Program-made: the position numbers and the translations under genes | Source: Hydrogenophaga sp. | Lineage (GTDB): Bacteria > Pseudomonadota > Gammaproteobacteria > Burkholderiales > Burkholderiaceae_C | NCBI GenBank assembly: GCA_018993155.1 | Contig: JAGKSX010000077.1 | Location: 1 to 54,814, forward strand | Length of the DNA stretch: 54,814 bases | Direction of reading: 5' to 3' | In this document: positions 16,560-25,257 of the stretch, piece by piece | Layout: the number at the start of each line of letters is the position of its first letter | Numbering within the stretch: the stretch's first letter is position 1 | The notes under the pieces: model-generated | Told to the model about the DNA's origin: nothing | The model's input: only the letters and a program-made list of their open reading frames with translations | The model's database searches: none

Positions 16560-17438
16560 TCAGGCCTGCTGCTGTTGCTGGAGGGCCGCGATGCGTTCCT
16601 CGATGGGAGGGTGGGTCGAGAACAGCTTGCCCAGGCCGCCCGTGATGCCCAGCGCCTGCATGGTCTTGGGCAGCTCGCCCGGCGTGAGGCCGCCCAGGCG
16701 GGCCAGCGCATTGATCATGGGCTGCTTGCGGCCCATCAGGCTGGCGGCACCTGCGTCGGCGCGGAACTCGCGCTGGCGGCTGAACCAGGCCACGATGATG
16801 GCGGCCAGGAAGCCCAGCACGATGTCCATCACGATGGTGGTGATCATGTAGCCGATGCCGGGACCGGAGTTGTTGTCGCTGCCGCGGCGCAGGAAAGCGT
16901 CCACCGCGTAGCCGATCACGCGGCTGAGGAACACCACGAAGGTGTTCATCACGCCCTGGATCAGCGTCATGGTGACCATGTCGCCGTTGGCCACGTGCGC
17001 GACCTCGTGGCCGATCACGGCCTCGACTTCCTCCTTGGTCATGTTCTGCAGCAGGCCGGTGGACACGGCCACCAGGGCCGAGTTCTTGAACGCGCCGGTG
17101 GCGAAGGCATTGGGCGCGCCCTCGAAGATGCCGACCTCGGGCATGCCGATGTTGGCCTTGTCGGCAAAGCGGCGCACGGTCTCCACGATCCAGGCCTCGT
17201 CGGCGTTCTGCGGCTGGTTGATCACGCGCACGCCAGCGCTGAACTTGGCCATGGGCTTGCTGATCAGCAGCGAGATGATGGCGCCGCCGAAGCCGATCAC
17301 AAGCGAGAACCCGGCCAGTGCCGTCATGTTCAGCCCATTGGCCGTGAGGAAGCGATCCACGCCCAGGATGCGGGTGGTGATCAACAGCACCGCCATCACG
17401 GCGAAGTTGGTCAGGACAAACAGCAGGATGCGTTTCAT
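16560..17438 (-). CDS. htpX: Membrane zinc metalloprotease HtpX
   Basis: Inner-membrane M48B peptidase that degrades misfolded membrane proteins with FtsH; 292 residues, normal length. Two N-terminal membrane segments lie at about 5-22 and 38-58. The zinc motif is [10 protein letters not shown] with H144, E145 and H148, and the third ligand E224 is in [17 protein letters not shown]. Two further membrane segments lie between, at about 158-182 and 196-220. The C-terminus has [14 protein letters not shown], another family signature, and a glutamine run. GGAG lies before the start. It stands alone; in many bacteria htpX is controlled by heat or envelope stress, but no such site is recognised here. 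Confidence 0.96.
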   Translation of the reverse strand: MKRILLFVLTNFAVMAVLLITTRILGVDRFLTANGLNMTALAGFSLVIGFGGAIISLLISKPMAKFSAGVRVINQPQNADEAWIVETVRRFADKANIGMPEVGIFEGAPNAFATGAFKNSALVAVSTGLLQNMTKEEVEAVIGHEVAHVANGDMVTMTLIQGVMNTFVVFLSRVIGYAVDAFLRRGSDNNSGPGIGYMITTIVMDIVLGFLAAIIVAWFSRQREFRADAGAASLMGRKQPMINALARLGGLTPGELPKTMQALGITGGLGKLFSTHPPIEERIAALQQQQQA

Positions 17439-17536
17439 GGGAACTCCGGGTTGTAGGAATCGACGACAGCGGGATGATAAGTGGGGCCGCCCACGCGGTT
17501 CTTCAAGCGGCACCGCCCTTTCAGCGCGCGCCGGCC

Positions 17537-18922
17537 TCACACCTGGGGCAGAAGGAAGCGCCGCTCCCAGGCGCTGATCTCGTTGAGGAAGCTCTCGTGT
17601 TCCAGCGCCTTGACCGCGAGGTAGGCGCGCGCGAAGCGCTCGCCCAGCAGGCGCGGCGCGTGAGCGCTCTGGGCCATTTGTTCGTGGGCGGTGAAAAAAG
17701 TTCGCGGCAGGCCCCGGGGGAGGTCGTAGCCGTTGTCCTGCACCGGTTCGCCCGGCAGGCAGCGGGTCTGCAGGCCTTCCAGGCCGGCGGCGAGCGTGGC
17801 AGCGATGGCCAGGTAGGGGTTGGCGTCGGCGCCGGCCAGGCGGTTTTCCACCCGGCGCGCGGCCGGTGGACTCACCGGCACGCGCAGGCCGGCGGTGCGG
17901 TTGTCGCGGCCCCACTCCACGTTGATCGGCGCCTGGCTGCCAGCGACGTAGCGGCGGTAGGAATTCACGGGGGGCGCGTAGATCAGCGTGAGATCGGGCG
18001 TGAAGGCCTGCAGGCCGCCGATGTAGTGCAGGAAGGCCTCGCTTTCGGCCCCATCGGCCTGGCTGAAGATGTTGCGGCCTTCGGCGTCCACCACGCTCTG
18101 GTGCAGGTGCATGGAGCTGCCCGCTTCGCCCGCCAGGGGCTTGGCCATGAACACCGCGTTGAGGCCGTGCTGCAGCGCGATCTCGCGCGCCGCCGTCTTG
18201 AACAGGAAGGCCTGATCGGCCACGGCCACGGGATCGCCGTGCAACAGGTTGATCTCGTACTGGCAAGGGCCAACCTCGTGCAGCCAGGTGTCGGCCCGGA
18301 TGCCGAGCGCGTCGATGGCGGCGTGGAACGCGTCCCAGAACGGCGCCAGTTCGTTGAGCGCGTTCAGACTGAAAGCCGACTGCCCGACCTCGGGCCGGCC
18401 ACCCCGCCCCACCGGCGGCGTCAGCGGCTGGGCAGGGTCGGTCATGGCGGCGGTCAGGTAGAACTCGATCTCCGGCGCGACCACGGGCGTGAGCCCCAGG
18501 GCCTGGTAACGCGCCACCACGTTCTTGAGCACCGAGCGCGGGGCGAACTCGCACAGGCTGCCGTCGAGTTCCACGCAGTCGTGCACCGCCAGGTAGCGCG
18601 GCACGCTGGCCCAGGGGGCGAGCTTGAGCGTGGCGAGGTCGGGCACCAGGCGCACATCGGGGTCGCTGTCGGGGAAGACCTTGTCGTAGGAATACTCGCC
18701 CGTCACGCACTGCATGGGAATGGCCTGGCAAATGCGCAGTTCACCACCCCCGGCGAAACTGGCCGCGGGCATGAGCTTGCCGCGCGGGTAGCCGGTGACG
18801 TCGGCGAACAGGCATTCCACGTCGCGCACGCCGGTGGCGCGGAAATGGGCGGCAAGCTCGGCGCGGTCGGCGTCCTGCGCCAGGTTCAGGTGGGACCAGG
18901 AGGTCGTGGCGGGCTGGGTCAT
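17537..18922 (-). CDS. Glutamine synthetase family protein (gamma-glutamylpolyamine synthetase-like)
   Basis: A 461-residue ATP-dependent ligase of the glutamine synthetase family, nearer in layout to PuuA-type gamma-glutamyl-amine ligases than to GlnA. The beta-grasp N-terminal domain (about 20-115) contains [17 protein letters not shown]. The catalytic domain shows PEIEFYL near 150, then [11 protein letters not shown] near 217, the ATP-binding [19 protein letters not shown] near 260-280, and DNRTAGLRV with [17 protein letters not shown]. The amine substrate is unknown. Its ATG overlaps the TGA of the DUF3025 gene (ATGA), which indicates translational coupling; no strong ribosome site is present. 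It is the last gene of the pyrC-DUF3025 run. Confidence 0.88.
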   Translation of the reverse strand: MTQPATTSWSHLNLAQDADRAELAAHFRATGVRDVECLFADVTGYPRGKLMPAASFAGGGELRICQAIPMQCVTGEYSYDKVFPDSDPDVRLVPDLATLKLAPWASVPRYLAVHDCVELDGSLCEFAPRSVLKNVVARYQALGLTPVVAPEIEFYLTAAMTDPAQPLTPPVGRGGRPEVGQSAFSLNALNELAPFWDAFHAAIDALGIRADTWLHEVGPCQYEINLLHGDPVAVADQAFLFKTAAREIALQHGLNAVFMAKPLAGEAGSSMHLHQSVVDAEGRNIFSQADGAESEAFLHYIGGLQAFTPDLTLIYAPPVNSYRRYVAGSQAPINVEWGRDNRTAGLRVPVSPPAARRVENRLAGADANPYLAIAATLAAGLEGLQTRCLPGEPVQDNGYDLPRGLPRTFFTAHEQMAQSAHAPRLLGERFARAYLAVKALEHESFLNEISAWERRFLLPQV

Positions 18923-19674
18923 GGGGTGTCCGTTGGGGCATCGGTGCGCCTGGGGCGAAACACCCCGGCGTCGGCATAGTAAGCGGGATCTTCGTTCGCC
19001 GCCCACCAGCCCGGCACGCCCAGCACCGGCAGCGGCGTGAAAGGTTTGGCCGCGAGCACCGGCGCGCTGAGGTCCTGCGCCAGCCATGCGTCCCACGCGG
19101 CGAGGTCGTCTCCCAAGGCCGATGGCACTGGCGTTCGGAACACATGGGCGGTGATGGACTTGTAGGGCGTCACCAGCTTTTCCAGCAGGGCGTGGCCGAA
19201 CAGCACCAGCCTCGCCTGCGCCCAGAGCGGGCGCAGCGTCACGAACAGGCGGTACCAGTCGCGGGCCGTCAAGGCCTCCCAGAGCGGCGCGGGGGCCTGC
19301 AGCAAAGCGGCGTTTTCGTCGAACAGGGTGAGTGCGTCGCGCACCGGGCCCCGCACGTCGCGCACGCCGTCGGCGGCGATCTGCGCGGCCTGCAGCTGGT
19401 TCAGACGCTGCTTGGTCAACGGGAAACGGCGCCAGCACAGACCGTTGAAGAAGTCGTGCAGGTTCTCGCGCGTGGGCACGCGGCCAGTGTCGAAGATGAA
19501 CTGCTCATAAGCGGTCCCGGCGGGCAGTTCGGCCTGCGGCACGAAGCGCACCGGGGCGCCGCCGCCCAGCGCCTGTGGCCAGGGCTCGCCACCGGCCAGG
19601 GACGCCGCCACCGCCCGCCCCTCGTTGGCCACGGCGGCGAACCAGGGGGCGGCCCAGTCGAGCGCCACTTCCAA
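18919..19674 (-). CDS. DUF3025 domain-containing protein
   Basis: A 251-residue protein of unknown function matching DUF3025. Typical blocks are AGTAYEQFIFDTGRVPTREN at about 52-71, LHDFFNGLCWRRFPLTKQRL at about 72-91, and the later ALTLFDENAALL and ARLVLFGHALLEKLVTPYK. No signal peptide or membrane segment. There is no ATG in a sensible place: translation must start at TTG 19674 or GTG 19668, only 5-11 bases after the pyrC stop, so re-initiation by ribosomes finishing pyrC is likely. It overlaps the next gene by 4 bases. A link with pyrimidine synthesis is suggested only by position. Confidence 0.85.
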   Translation of the reverse strand: MEVALDWAAPWFAAVANEGRAVAASLAGGEPWPQALGGGAPVRFVPQAELPAGTAYEQFIFDTGRVPTRENLHDFFNGLCWRRFPLTKQRLNQLQAAQIAADGVRDVRGPVRDALTLFDENAALLQAPAPLWEALTARDWYRLFVTLRPLWAQARLVLFGHALLEKLVTPYKSITAHVFRTPVPSALGDDLAAWDAWLAQDLSAPVLAAKPFTPLPVLGVPGWWAANEDPAYYADAGVFRPRRTDAPTDTP

Positions 19675-19679
19675 GGGAC

Positions 19680-20729
19680 TCAGGCTTGCAGGCGCCAGGG
19701 CAAGGCCTCGCCGCCACGCAGCGGCTTGAGATCGGCCTCGCCAAAGCGAAAGCTCTCGGGCGTGGTCCAGCTCTCGCGCTTCAAGGTAACGGTGCCGCTG
19801 TTGCGCGGCAGCCCGTAGAAGGCCGGGCCGTGGAAGCTGGCGAAAGCCTCGAGCTTGTCGAGCGCACCCACCGAGTCGAAGGCCTCGGCGTACATCTCGA
19901 TCGCGGCATGCGCTGTGTAGCAGCCGGCGCAGCCGGTGGCGTGCTCCTTCAGGTGGGCCGGGTGCGGTGCGCTGTCCGTGCCGAGGAAGAAGCGGTCGCT
20001 GCCGCTGGTGGCGGCGGCCACCAGGGCCTGGCGGTGGGTCTCGCGCTTGAGCACCGGCAGGCAGTAGTAATGCGGGCGGACGCCGCCGGTGAAGATGGCA
20101 TTGCGGTTGTAGAGCAGGTGGTGGGCCGTGAGGGTAGCGGCGGTGAACGCGCCGGCCTCGCCCACGTACTGCACGGCCTCCTTCGTGGTGATGTGCTCCA
20201 TCACGATCTTGAGCTCGGGAAAGTCGCGCCGCAGCGGAATCAGCTGCTCATCAATGAAAACGGCCTCGCGGTCGAACAGGTCGATGTCGGGCGAGGTCAC
20301 TTCGCCGTGCACCAGCAACAGCAGGCCGGCGCGCTGCATGGCTTCCAGCGTCTTGTAGGTCTTGCGGATGTCGGTCACGCCGGCATCGCTGTTGGTGGTG
20401 GCGCCCGCGGGGTAGAGCTTCAAGGCGACCACGCCCGCGTCCTTGGCGCGCGCGATTTCCTCGGGCGGCAGGTTGTCGGTGAGGTAGAGCGTCATCAGCG
20501 GCTCGAAGGCCATTCCGGTGGGCACGGCGGCGCGGATGCGATCGCGATAGGCCATGGCCTGCGCCGCGGTGGTCACCGGCGGCTTGAGGTTGGGCATGAT
20601 GATCGCCCGGCCGAACTGCGCTGCGGTGTGCGGCACCACGGTGTGCAGGGCCTCGCCATCGCGCACGTGCAGGTGCCAGTCGTCGGGTCGGGTGAGCGTG
20701 AGGGTCTGTGGGGCGGTCGAGGCGTTCAT
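19680..20729 (-). CDS. pyrC: Dihydroorotase, class II
   Basis: Zinc amidohydrolase that cyclises carbamoyl aspartate to dihydroorotate in pyrimidine synthesis; 349 residues, the class II (E. coli-type) length. Metal ligands are H19 and H21 in DWHLHVRDG, the carboxylated lysine K104 in [15 protein letters not shown]141 in LLVHGEVT, H179 in [10 protein letters not shown] and the catalytic D252 in [13 protein letters not shown] stands before the ATG. Located 30 bases after the second amino-acid-binding protein gene and followed by DUF3025 and the glutamine-synthetase-like gene on the same strand. No pyrimidine attenuator was recognised in the short upstream gap. Confidence 0.96.
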   Translation of the reverse strand: MNASTAPQTLTLTRPDDWHLHVRDGEALHTVVPHTAAQFGRAIIMPNLKPPVTTAAQAMAYRDRIRAAVPTGMAFEPLMTLYLTDNLPPEEIARAKDAGVVALKLYPAGATTNSDAGVTDIRKTYKTLEAMQRAGLLLLVHGEVTSPDIDLFDREAVFIDEQLIPLRRDFPELKIVMEHITTKEAVQYVGEAGAFTAATLTAHHLLYNRNAIFTGGVRPHYYCLPVLKRETHRQALVAAATSGSDRFFLGTDSAPHPAHLKEHATGCAGCYTAHAAIEMYAEAFDSVGALDKLEAFASFHGPAFYGLPRNSGTVTLKRESWTTPESFRFGEADLKPLRGGEALPWRLQA

Positions 20730-20759
20730 GCCTCGATTGTCGCAAACCTGCGGGTGCGG

Positions 20760-21659
20760 TCAGGGCACCTTGTCGGTCGGGTATTTCCAGAAATCCCGCA
20801 GCAGGTAGCTCACGGGCAGGTTCAGCGACACGCCCTTGGGCGGGATGGGCTGGGTGAACCAGGTCGCGTAGATCGCCTGGATCTCACCGCTGTAGATGAG
20901 CCGGCGCATCTCGTCGTCCACGATCTTCTTGAACGCCTCGTCGTTCCGCGGCAGCATGATCGCCAGCGGCTCGGTGGTGAAGAACCGGCCCACGACCTTG
21001 AGGGAGGTCGGGTCCGGCCGTGCCGCGGCCAGACCGAACAGCAGCACGTCGTCCATGGCAAAGGCGTCGGCGTCGCGCTTCTCGACCATGCCCACGGCCT
21101 GCTCATGGTCGTCCGCCTCCACGACGCGCAGCGGGAGCCCGCGCTCCCGCACCATGCGACGCAGTGCATCCAGGGGCGTCGTGTTGCGGGTGGACACCAC
21201 CACCTTGAGATCAGGGTGATCCAGCCGGTCCACCGCGCTGTCGCGCCGCACCATGAGGCGTGCACCGGTGATGAAGTGGGGAATCGTGAAGGCCACCCGC
21301 TGGCGGCGCGCGGTGTTGTTGGTGGTGGAGCCGCACTCCATCTGGGCCTGGCCCTGCTCCACCGCGTCCAGGCGGTTGGAGGGTGTCACAGCGAGGTAAC
21401 GCACATCGAGCTTGGCCAAGCCCAGCTTGCGTTGCACGGCCTGCGCCAGGCGATGGCAGATGTCGAGGGCGTAACCCACCGGTTTGCCCGTGCCATCCAG
21501 GTAAGAGAACGGCACGGAGGATTCGCGGTGGGCCAGCACCAGCATGCCATCGCTTGCCACGCGGTCCAGCACCGGGCCGGCCTGAGCGGCGGCGGCCATG
21601 CTGGCCAGACACGCCGCGATGAGGATCCTGCGCAGACAGGTTACAAGGACCGATAGCAC
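20760..21659 (-). CDS. Second amino acid ABC transporter substrate-binding protein of the glt locus
   Basis: Periplasmic type II binding protein of 299 residues, paralogous to GltI encoded 2.4 kb upstream and of equal length. Shared blocks are CGSTTNNTARRQ against CGSTTNNATRQK, DVRYLAVTPSNR against NVNYQPVTSQNR, and the end IYATWFTQPIPPKGVSLNLP against LYDKWFMQPIPPANVKIGLP. I place the start at GTG 21659: GGAGG lies 8 bases before it and a clean signal peptide follows (ILIAACLASMAAAAQA). It lies 113 bases after gltL on the same strand, across a hairpin, and probably feeds the same GltJKL transporter with a related ligand (inference). Confidence 0.87.
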   Translation of the reverse strand: MLSVLVTCLRRILIAACLASMAAAAQAGPVLDRVASDGMLVLAHRESSVPFSYLDGTGKPVGYALDICHRLAQAVQRKLGLAKLDVRYLAVTPSNRLDAVEQGQAQMECGSTTNNTARRQRVAFTIPHFITGARLMVRRDSAVDRLDHPDLKVVVSTRNTTPLDALRRMVRERGLPLRVVEADDHEQAVGMVEKRDADAFAMDDVLLFGLAAARPDPTSLKVVGRFFTTEPLAIMLPRNDEAFKKIVDDEMRRLIYSGEIQAIYATWFTQPIPPKGVSLNLPVSYLLRDFWKYPTDKVP

Positions 21660-21725
21660 AACGACACCCTCCAAAAAAGAGTGCCGGAAGCATAGAAAAA
21701 GGCCCACCGCGAAGCCAATGCCCAT

Positions 21726-21758
21726 CCCGCATCTGCCCATGTCAAGGGCACATGCGGG
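21726..21758 (-). other. Intercistronic hairpin between gltL and the second binding protein
   Basis: On the minus strand CCCGCATGTGCCC and GGGCAGATGCGGG pair as a 13-base stem with one mismatch and a 7-base loop (TTGACAT). No T-run follows, so it is more likely an mRNA-processing, stabilising or partial-termination element than a full terminator. Confidence 0.5.
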
Positions 21759-21772
21759 CGTGCCGGCAAGGC

Positions 21773-22510
21773 TCAGTGCGCCAGGATCTTGTTGAGGAAG
21801 TCCTTGGTGCGCGGCTGCCGCTCCTCCGGCTTGCCGAAGAAGTCGTCCTTGGAACAGTCCTCCAGGATCTTGCCGCCCACGTCCATGAAGATCACGCGGT
21901 TGCTGACCTTGCGCGCGAAACCCATTTCGTGCGTCACGCACATCATGGTCATGCCTTCGTGGGCCAGGCCGATCATCACGTCCAGCACTTCGCCGACCAT
22001 CTCGGGGTCGAGCGCCGAGGTGGGTTCGTCGAACAGCATCACGATGGGGTCCATCGACAGGGCTCGCGCGATCGCCACGCGCTGCTGCTGACCCCCCGAG
22101 AGCTGGCCTGGGAACTTGTCCTTGTGCGCCGACAGGCCCACACGATCCAGCATCTTGAGGCCGCGCTTCTTGGCTTCGTCGGGGTTGCGCCCCAGCACCT
22201 TGATCTGAGCGATCGTGAGGTTCTCCGTCACCGACAGGTGCGGGAACAGCTCGAAGTGCTGGAACACCATGCCGACGCGGCTGCGCAGCTTGGGCAGATC
22301 GGTCTTGGGGTCGTGCACCGCGATGCCATCGACCGTGATCTCGCCTTTCTGGAAGGGCTCGAGCGCGTTGATGGTCTTGATGAGGGTCGACTTGCCCGAG
22401 CCCGAGGGGCCGCACACCACGACGACCTCACCTTTCTGGATATTGGTGGAGCAATCGGTCAGCACCTGGACGCTGCCATACCACTTGGAGACGTTCTTGA
22501 GTTCAATCAT
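21773..22510 (-). CDS. gltL: Glutamate/aspartate ABC transporter ATPase
   Basis: ATP-binding subunit of a polar amino acid importer, 245 residues. Walker A is GPSGSGKST at about 34-42, the Q-loop region is [16 protein letters not shown], the signature is [15 protein letters not shown] at about 138-152 and Walker B is [17 protein letters not shown], followed by the switch histidine in [10 protein letters not shown]. The sequence is close to GltL of E. coli from memory. Separated from gltK by 24 bases. It would sit on the cytoplasmic side of GltJ and GltK. Confidence 0.94.
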   Translation of the reverse strand: MIELKNVSKWYGSVQVLTDCSTNIQKGEVVVVCGPSGSGKSTLIKTINALEPFQKGEITVDGIAVHDPKTDLPKLRSRVGMVFQHFELFPHLSVTENLTIAQIKVLGRNPDEAKKRGLKMLDRVGLSAHKDKFPGQLSGGQQQRVAIARALSMDPIVMLFDEPTSALDPEMVGEVLDVMIGLAHEGMTMMCVTHEMGFARKVSNRVIFMDVGGKILEDCSKDDFFGKPEERQPRTKDFLNKILAH

Positions 22511-22534
22511 TGCAATTCCTGGGTTTCGATGGCA

Positions 22535-23206
22535 TCAACGGATGATGGCAATTTTCTTGTGCAGTCGCTTGACGAGCCACGACAGCGCGTAACACATGAC
22601 GAAATAGACCACGGCAGCGGCCAGGTAGGCCTCGATCGGGCGGCCGAAGTTCTTGCCCGCGACCTCGAAGCCCTTGAGCATGTCGTAGGCGCCGATGGCG
22701 TAGACGAGCGAGGTGTCCTGGAACAGGATGATGGTTTGCGTGAGCAGCACCGGCAGCATGTTGCGGAAGGCCTGGGGCAGCACGACCAGTTTCATGTTCT
22801 GCCCATAGCTCATGCCCAGCGCCTGGCCGGCGAACACCTGGCCACGCGGAATCGACTGGATGCCCGCGCGCATGATCTCGCTGAAATAGGCCGCTTCAAA
22901 GGCAATGAAGGTGACCACCGCCGACACCTCGGCACCGATCGGGCGACCGATCAGCAGCGGCACCAGCAGGAAGAACCACAGGATCACCATCACCAGCGGA
23001 ATGCTGCGCATGCCGTTGACGTAGATCGTGGCTGGCGTGTCCAGCCACTTCTTGCCCGACAGCCGCATGAGCGCCAGGATGGTGCCGAAGAAGATGCCGC
23101 CCAGCGTGGCCACGACCGTCAGCATCACGCTGAAGTACAGGCCCTTCAGCACGAAGTTGCTGATGAGGTCCCAGTTGTAGAAGGAGAAGTCGAGGTTGAG
23201 GTTCAT
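22535..23206 (-). CDS. gltK: Glutamate/aspartate ABC transporter permease GltK
   Basis: Inner-membrane permease of 223 residues in the HisM/GlnP family with about five membrane segments. The N-terminus YNWDLISNFVLKGLYFSVML is typical of GltK. The EAA loop that contacts the ATPase is EIMRAGIQSIPRGQVFAGQA at about 109-128, followed by LGMSYGQNMKLVVLPQAFRN. The ATG lies one base after the gltJ stop (TGA-C-ATG), implying coupled translation. It forms the channel together with GltJ. Confidence 0.93.
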   Translation of the reverse strand: MNLNLDFSFYNWDLISNFVLKGLYFSVMLTVVATLGGIFFGTILALMRLSGKKWLDTPATIYVNGMRSIPLVMVILWFFLLVPLLIGRPIGAEVSAVVTFIAFEAAYFSEIMRAGIQSIPRGQVFAGQALGMSYGQNMKLVVLPQAFRNMLPVLLTQTIILFQDTSLVYAIGAYDMLKGFEVAGKNFGRPIEAYLAAAVVYFVMCYALSWLVKRLHKKIAIIR

Positions 23207-23207
23207 G

Positions 23208-23963
23208 TCAGTGGCCCCCCGCTCCGCCCGCCACGACAAAGCCCGGTATGCGCACGCGTTTCTCGATGAAGGCCATGATGCGGTTGATCGCAAAGGCCGA
23301 GATGATGTAGAGGCCGGTCACGGCGAGGTACACCTCCACGCCGCGGGAGGTCTCTTCCTGCGCCTGCATCGCGAACATGGTCAGCTCCGAGACCGACACC
23401 GCGAACGCCACCGAGGAGTTCTTGAAGATGTTCATGGTCTCGCTGGTCAGCGGCGGGATGATGATGCGAAACGCCATGGGCAGCAGCACATAGCGGTAGT
23501 ACTGGAAGGTGGTGAAACCCATGGCCATGCCGGCGTAGCGCTGGCCGCGCGGCAGGGCCTGGATGCCCGAGCGCACCTGCTCGGCGATGCGCGCCGAGGT
23601 GAAGAAGCCCAGGGCAAACACCACCAGCACGAAGCCAGGGACGTCTCGCATGACGGGAAACATCGTGGGCACCACGTGGTACCACAGAAAAATCTGCACC
23701 AGCAGCGGGATGTTGCGGAACAACTCCACCCAGGCATTGCCCAGGCGCACCACCATGGGTCGATCGGGCAGCGTGCGCAGCGTACCGATCAGGATGCCCA
23801 GCACCAGCGCCAGCAGCAGCGCCAGCAGCGACACAGACACCGTCCAGCCCCAGGCTGACAGCATCCAGTCCAGATAGGTAATGTCTCCCCCCTTGCCAAA
23901 GCAGCTTTCCACCGGCTGCCGCTCAATGGTGTCCTCGCAGAACACCTGCCAATCCCAGCTCAT
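23208..23963 (-). CDS. gltJ: Glutamate/aspartate ABC transporter permease GltJ
   Basis: Inner-membrane permease of 251 residues, a little longer than GltK because of a longer N-terminus with two cysteines (CEDTIERQPVESC). The first membrane segment (LSAWGWTVSVSLLALLLALV) follows. The signature NAWVELFRNIPLLVQIF is near 75-91. The EAA loop is EQVRSGIQALPRGQRYAGMA at about 128-147. It lies 114 bases after gltI, across two hairpins that probably reduce expression of the membrane genes relative to the binding protein. Confidence 0.94.
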   Translation of the reverse strand: MSWDWQVFCEDTIERQPVESCFGKGGDITYLDWMLSAWGWTVSVSLLALLLALVLGILIGTLRTLPDRPMVVRLGNAWVELFRNIPLLVQIFLWYHVVPTMFPVMRDVPGFVLVVFALGFFTSARIAEQVRSGIQALPRGQRYAGMAMGFTTFQYYRYVLLPMAFRIIIPPLTSETMNIFKNSSVAFAVSVSELTMFAMQAQEETSRGVEVYLAVTGLYIISAFAINRIMAFIEKRVRIPGFVVAGGAGGH

Positions 23964-24000
23964 AGGAGCCCCTTTTCTCTCTGTTGCTTGTCCGGATCAC

Positions 24001-24061
24001 ACCGCGCTTTGCGCGGTCGCCACGAAAACGCCCCTTCAAATGGGTCCACTTGAAGGGGCGT
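24001..24061 (-). other. Two tandem hairpins between gltI and gltJ
   Basis: A perfect 12-base stem ACGCCCCTTCAA / TTGAAGGGGCGT with a 10-base loop covers 24028-24061; on the transcript it is followed by TTTTCG. A second stem ACCGCGC / GCGCGGT with a 3-base loop covers 24001-24017. Hairpins at this place, after a binding-protein gene, usually stabilise the upstream mRNA or terminate part of transcription so that the binding protein exceeds the permease. Confidence 0.75.
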
Positions 24062-24077
24062 CTGGTAAGTGCGTGGC

Positions 24078-24977
24078 TTACTTCTTGGCGTAGTCTTCCA
24101 TCGGCTTGTCGTTCGGGCTGGCCCAGGCCGCCTTGGTGGCGTCGGACAGGGGCAGGCCGATCTTCACGTTGGCAGGCGGGATCGGCTGCATGAACCACTT
24201 GTCGTACAGCTTGGCCAGCGAACCATCGGCAATCTGGCGCTTGATGCTGTCGTCCACGGCCTTCTTGAAGGCCGGGTCGTCCTTGCGCAGCATGCAGGCG
24301 ATCGGCTCGACCGACAGCACTTCGCCCACGATCTTGTAGTCGGCGGGGCTCTTGGACTTGGAGATGTTGGCCGCCAGGATGGAGCCATCCATCACGAAGG
24401 CATCGGCACGGCCGCTTTCCAGCGCGAGGAAGCTGTCGGCATGGTCCTTGCCATAGACTTCCTTGAAGTCGATGCCGCCGGCGCGCTCGTTCTTGCGCAG
24501 GGTCTGCACCGAGGTGGTGCCGGTGGTGGTGGCCACGGTCTTGCCGTTGAGGTCCTTGATGCCGGTGATGCCGGAGTTGGCCTTGACGGCGATGCGCACT
24601 TCTTCCACGTAGGTGGTCACGGCGAAGGACACGTCCTTCTGGCGCGTGGCGTTGTTCGTGGTCGAGCCGCACTCCAGGTCCACGGTGCCGTTCTGCACCA
24701 GGGGGATGCGGTTCTGCGAGGTCACGGGCTGGTAGTTGACGTTGAGCTTGGCCAGGCCGAGCTGCTTCTGGATGTCGGCCAGAATGATTTCGCCCATTTC
24801 CGTGTGGAAGCCGACGTATTTGCCGTTGCCCAGTGTGTAGCCCAGTCCGGAAGACTCGCGCACGCCCAGGGACACGCTGCCAGACGCCTTGATCTTGGCC
24901 AGCGTGTCGCCAGCTTGTGCAAAGGCGCTGCCGACGGCCAGTGTGGTCACGGCCAGCGCGAGCAGGTGTTTCTTCAT
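24078..24977 (-). CDS. gltI: Glutamate/aspartate ABC transporter substrate-binding protein
   Basis: Periplasmic binding protein of 299 residues with a signal peptide over about 1-20 (LALAVTTLAVGSAFA). Ligand-fold landmarks are GSVSLGVRESSGLGYTLG near 33-50, PVTSQNRIPLVQNGTVDLEC ending in CGSTTNNATR, GKTVATTTGTTSVQTLRKNE and the closing DKWFMQPIPPANVKIGLP. It resembles E. coli GltI (YbeJ) throughout. AAGGAGA precedes the ATG. First gene of the gltIJKL operon; the 280-base region upstream carries the promoter, and the LysR gene beyond it on the same strand is the likely regulator. Confidence 0.94.
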   Translation of the reverse strand: MKKHLLALAVTTLAVGSAFAQAGDTLAKIKASGSVSLGVRESSGLGYTLGNGKYVGFHTEMGEIILADIQKQLGLAKLNVNYQPVTSQNRIPLVQNGTVDLECGSTTNNATRQKDVSFAVTTYVEEVRIAVKANSGITGIKDLNGKTVATTTGTTSVQTLRKNERAGGIDFKEVYGKDHADSFLALESGRADAFVMDGSILAANISKSKSPADYKIVGEVLSVEPIACMLRKDDPAFKKAVDDSIKRQIADGSLAKLYDKWFMQPIPPANVKIGLPLSDATKAAWASPNDKPMEDYAKK

Positions 24978-25086
24978 AGGGATCTCCTTGCTTGTAGAAA
25001 AGATGATGGAACCAGCGATCAAGACCGGGTGCTCAGCGCCGTTGTCGCGCGGAGGGCATCTGCATGATGCTCCCTACGCAAGCTCC

Positions 25087-25115
25087 GTTCCACCCGGGAA
25101 TTCCCACCCTGTCAA
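25087..25115 (-). promoter_or_regulatory. Weak promoter candidate for gltI
   Basis: A perfect -35 TTGACA (25115-25110) is followed after 17 bases by TGGAAC (25092-25087), a poor -10 with three matches, as expected for an activator-dependent promoter. A GGGAATTCCC palindrome occupies the spacer. It lies within the 280-base region 24978-25257 upstream of gltI, in which I see no gene. The assignment is tentative. Confidence 0.3.
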
Positions 25116-25257
25116 AGGCGGAACCCGCGACTGTAGCCAGCGGCATCCTTCGCATCCAATGCTGATTGCAGCGGCCATTATGCAAACCATTCATGTACGG
25201 ATTTTCCCCTATGGCCTTGGCAAAGGATCGCCTGTATCGCCTATGAGACAGGGTGAA

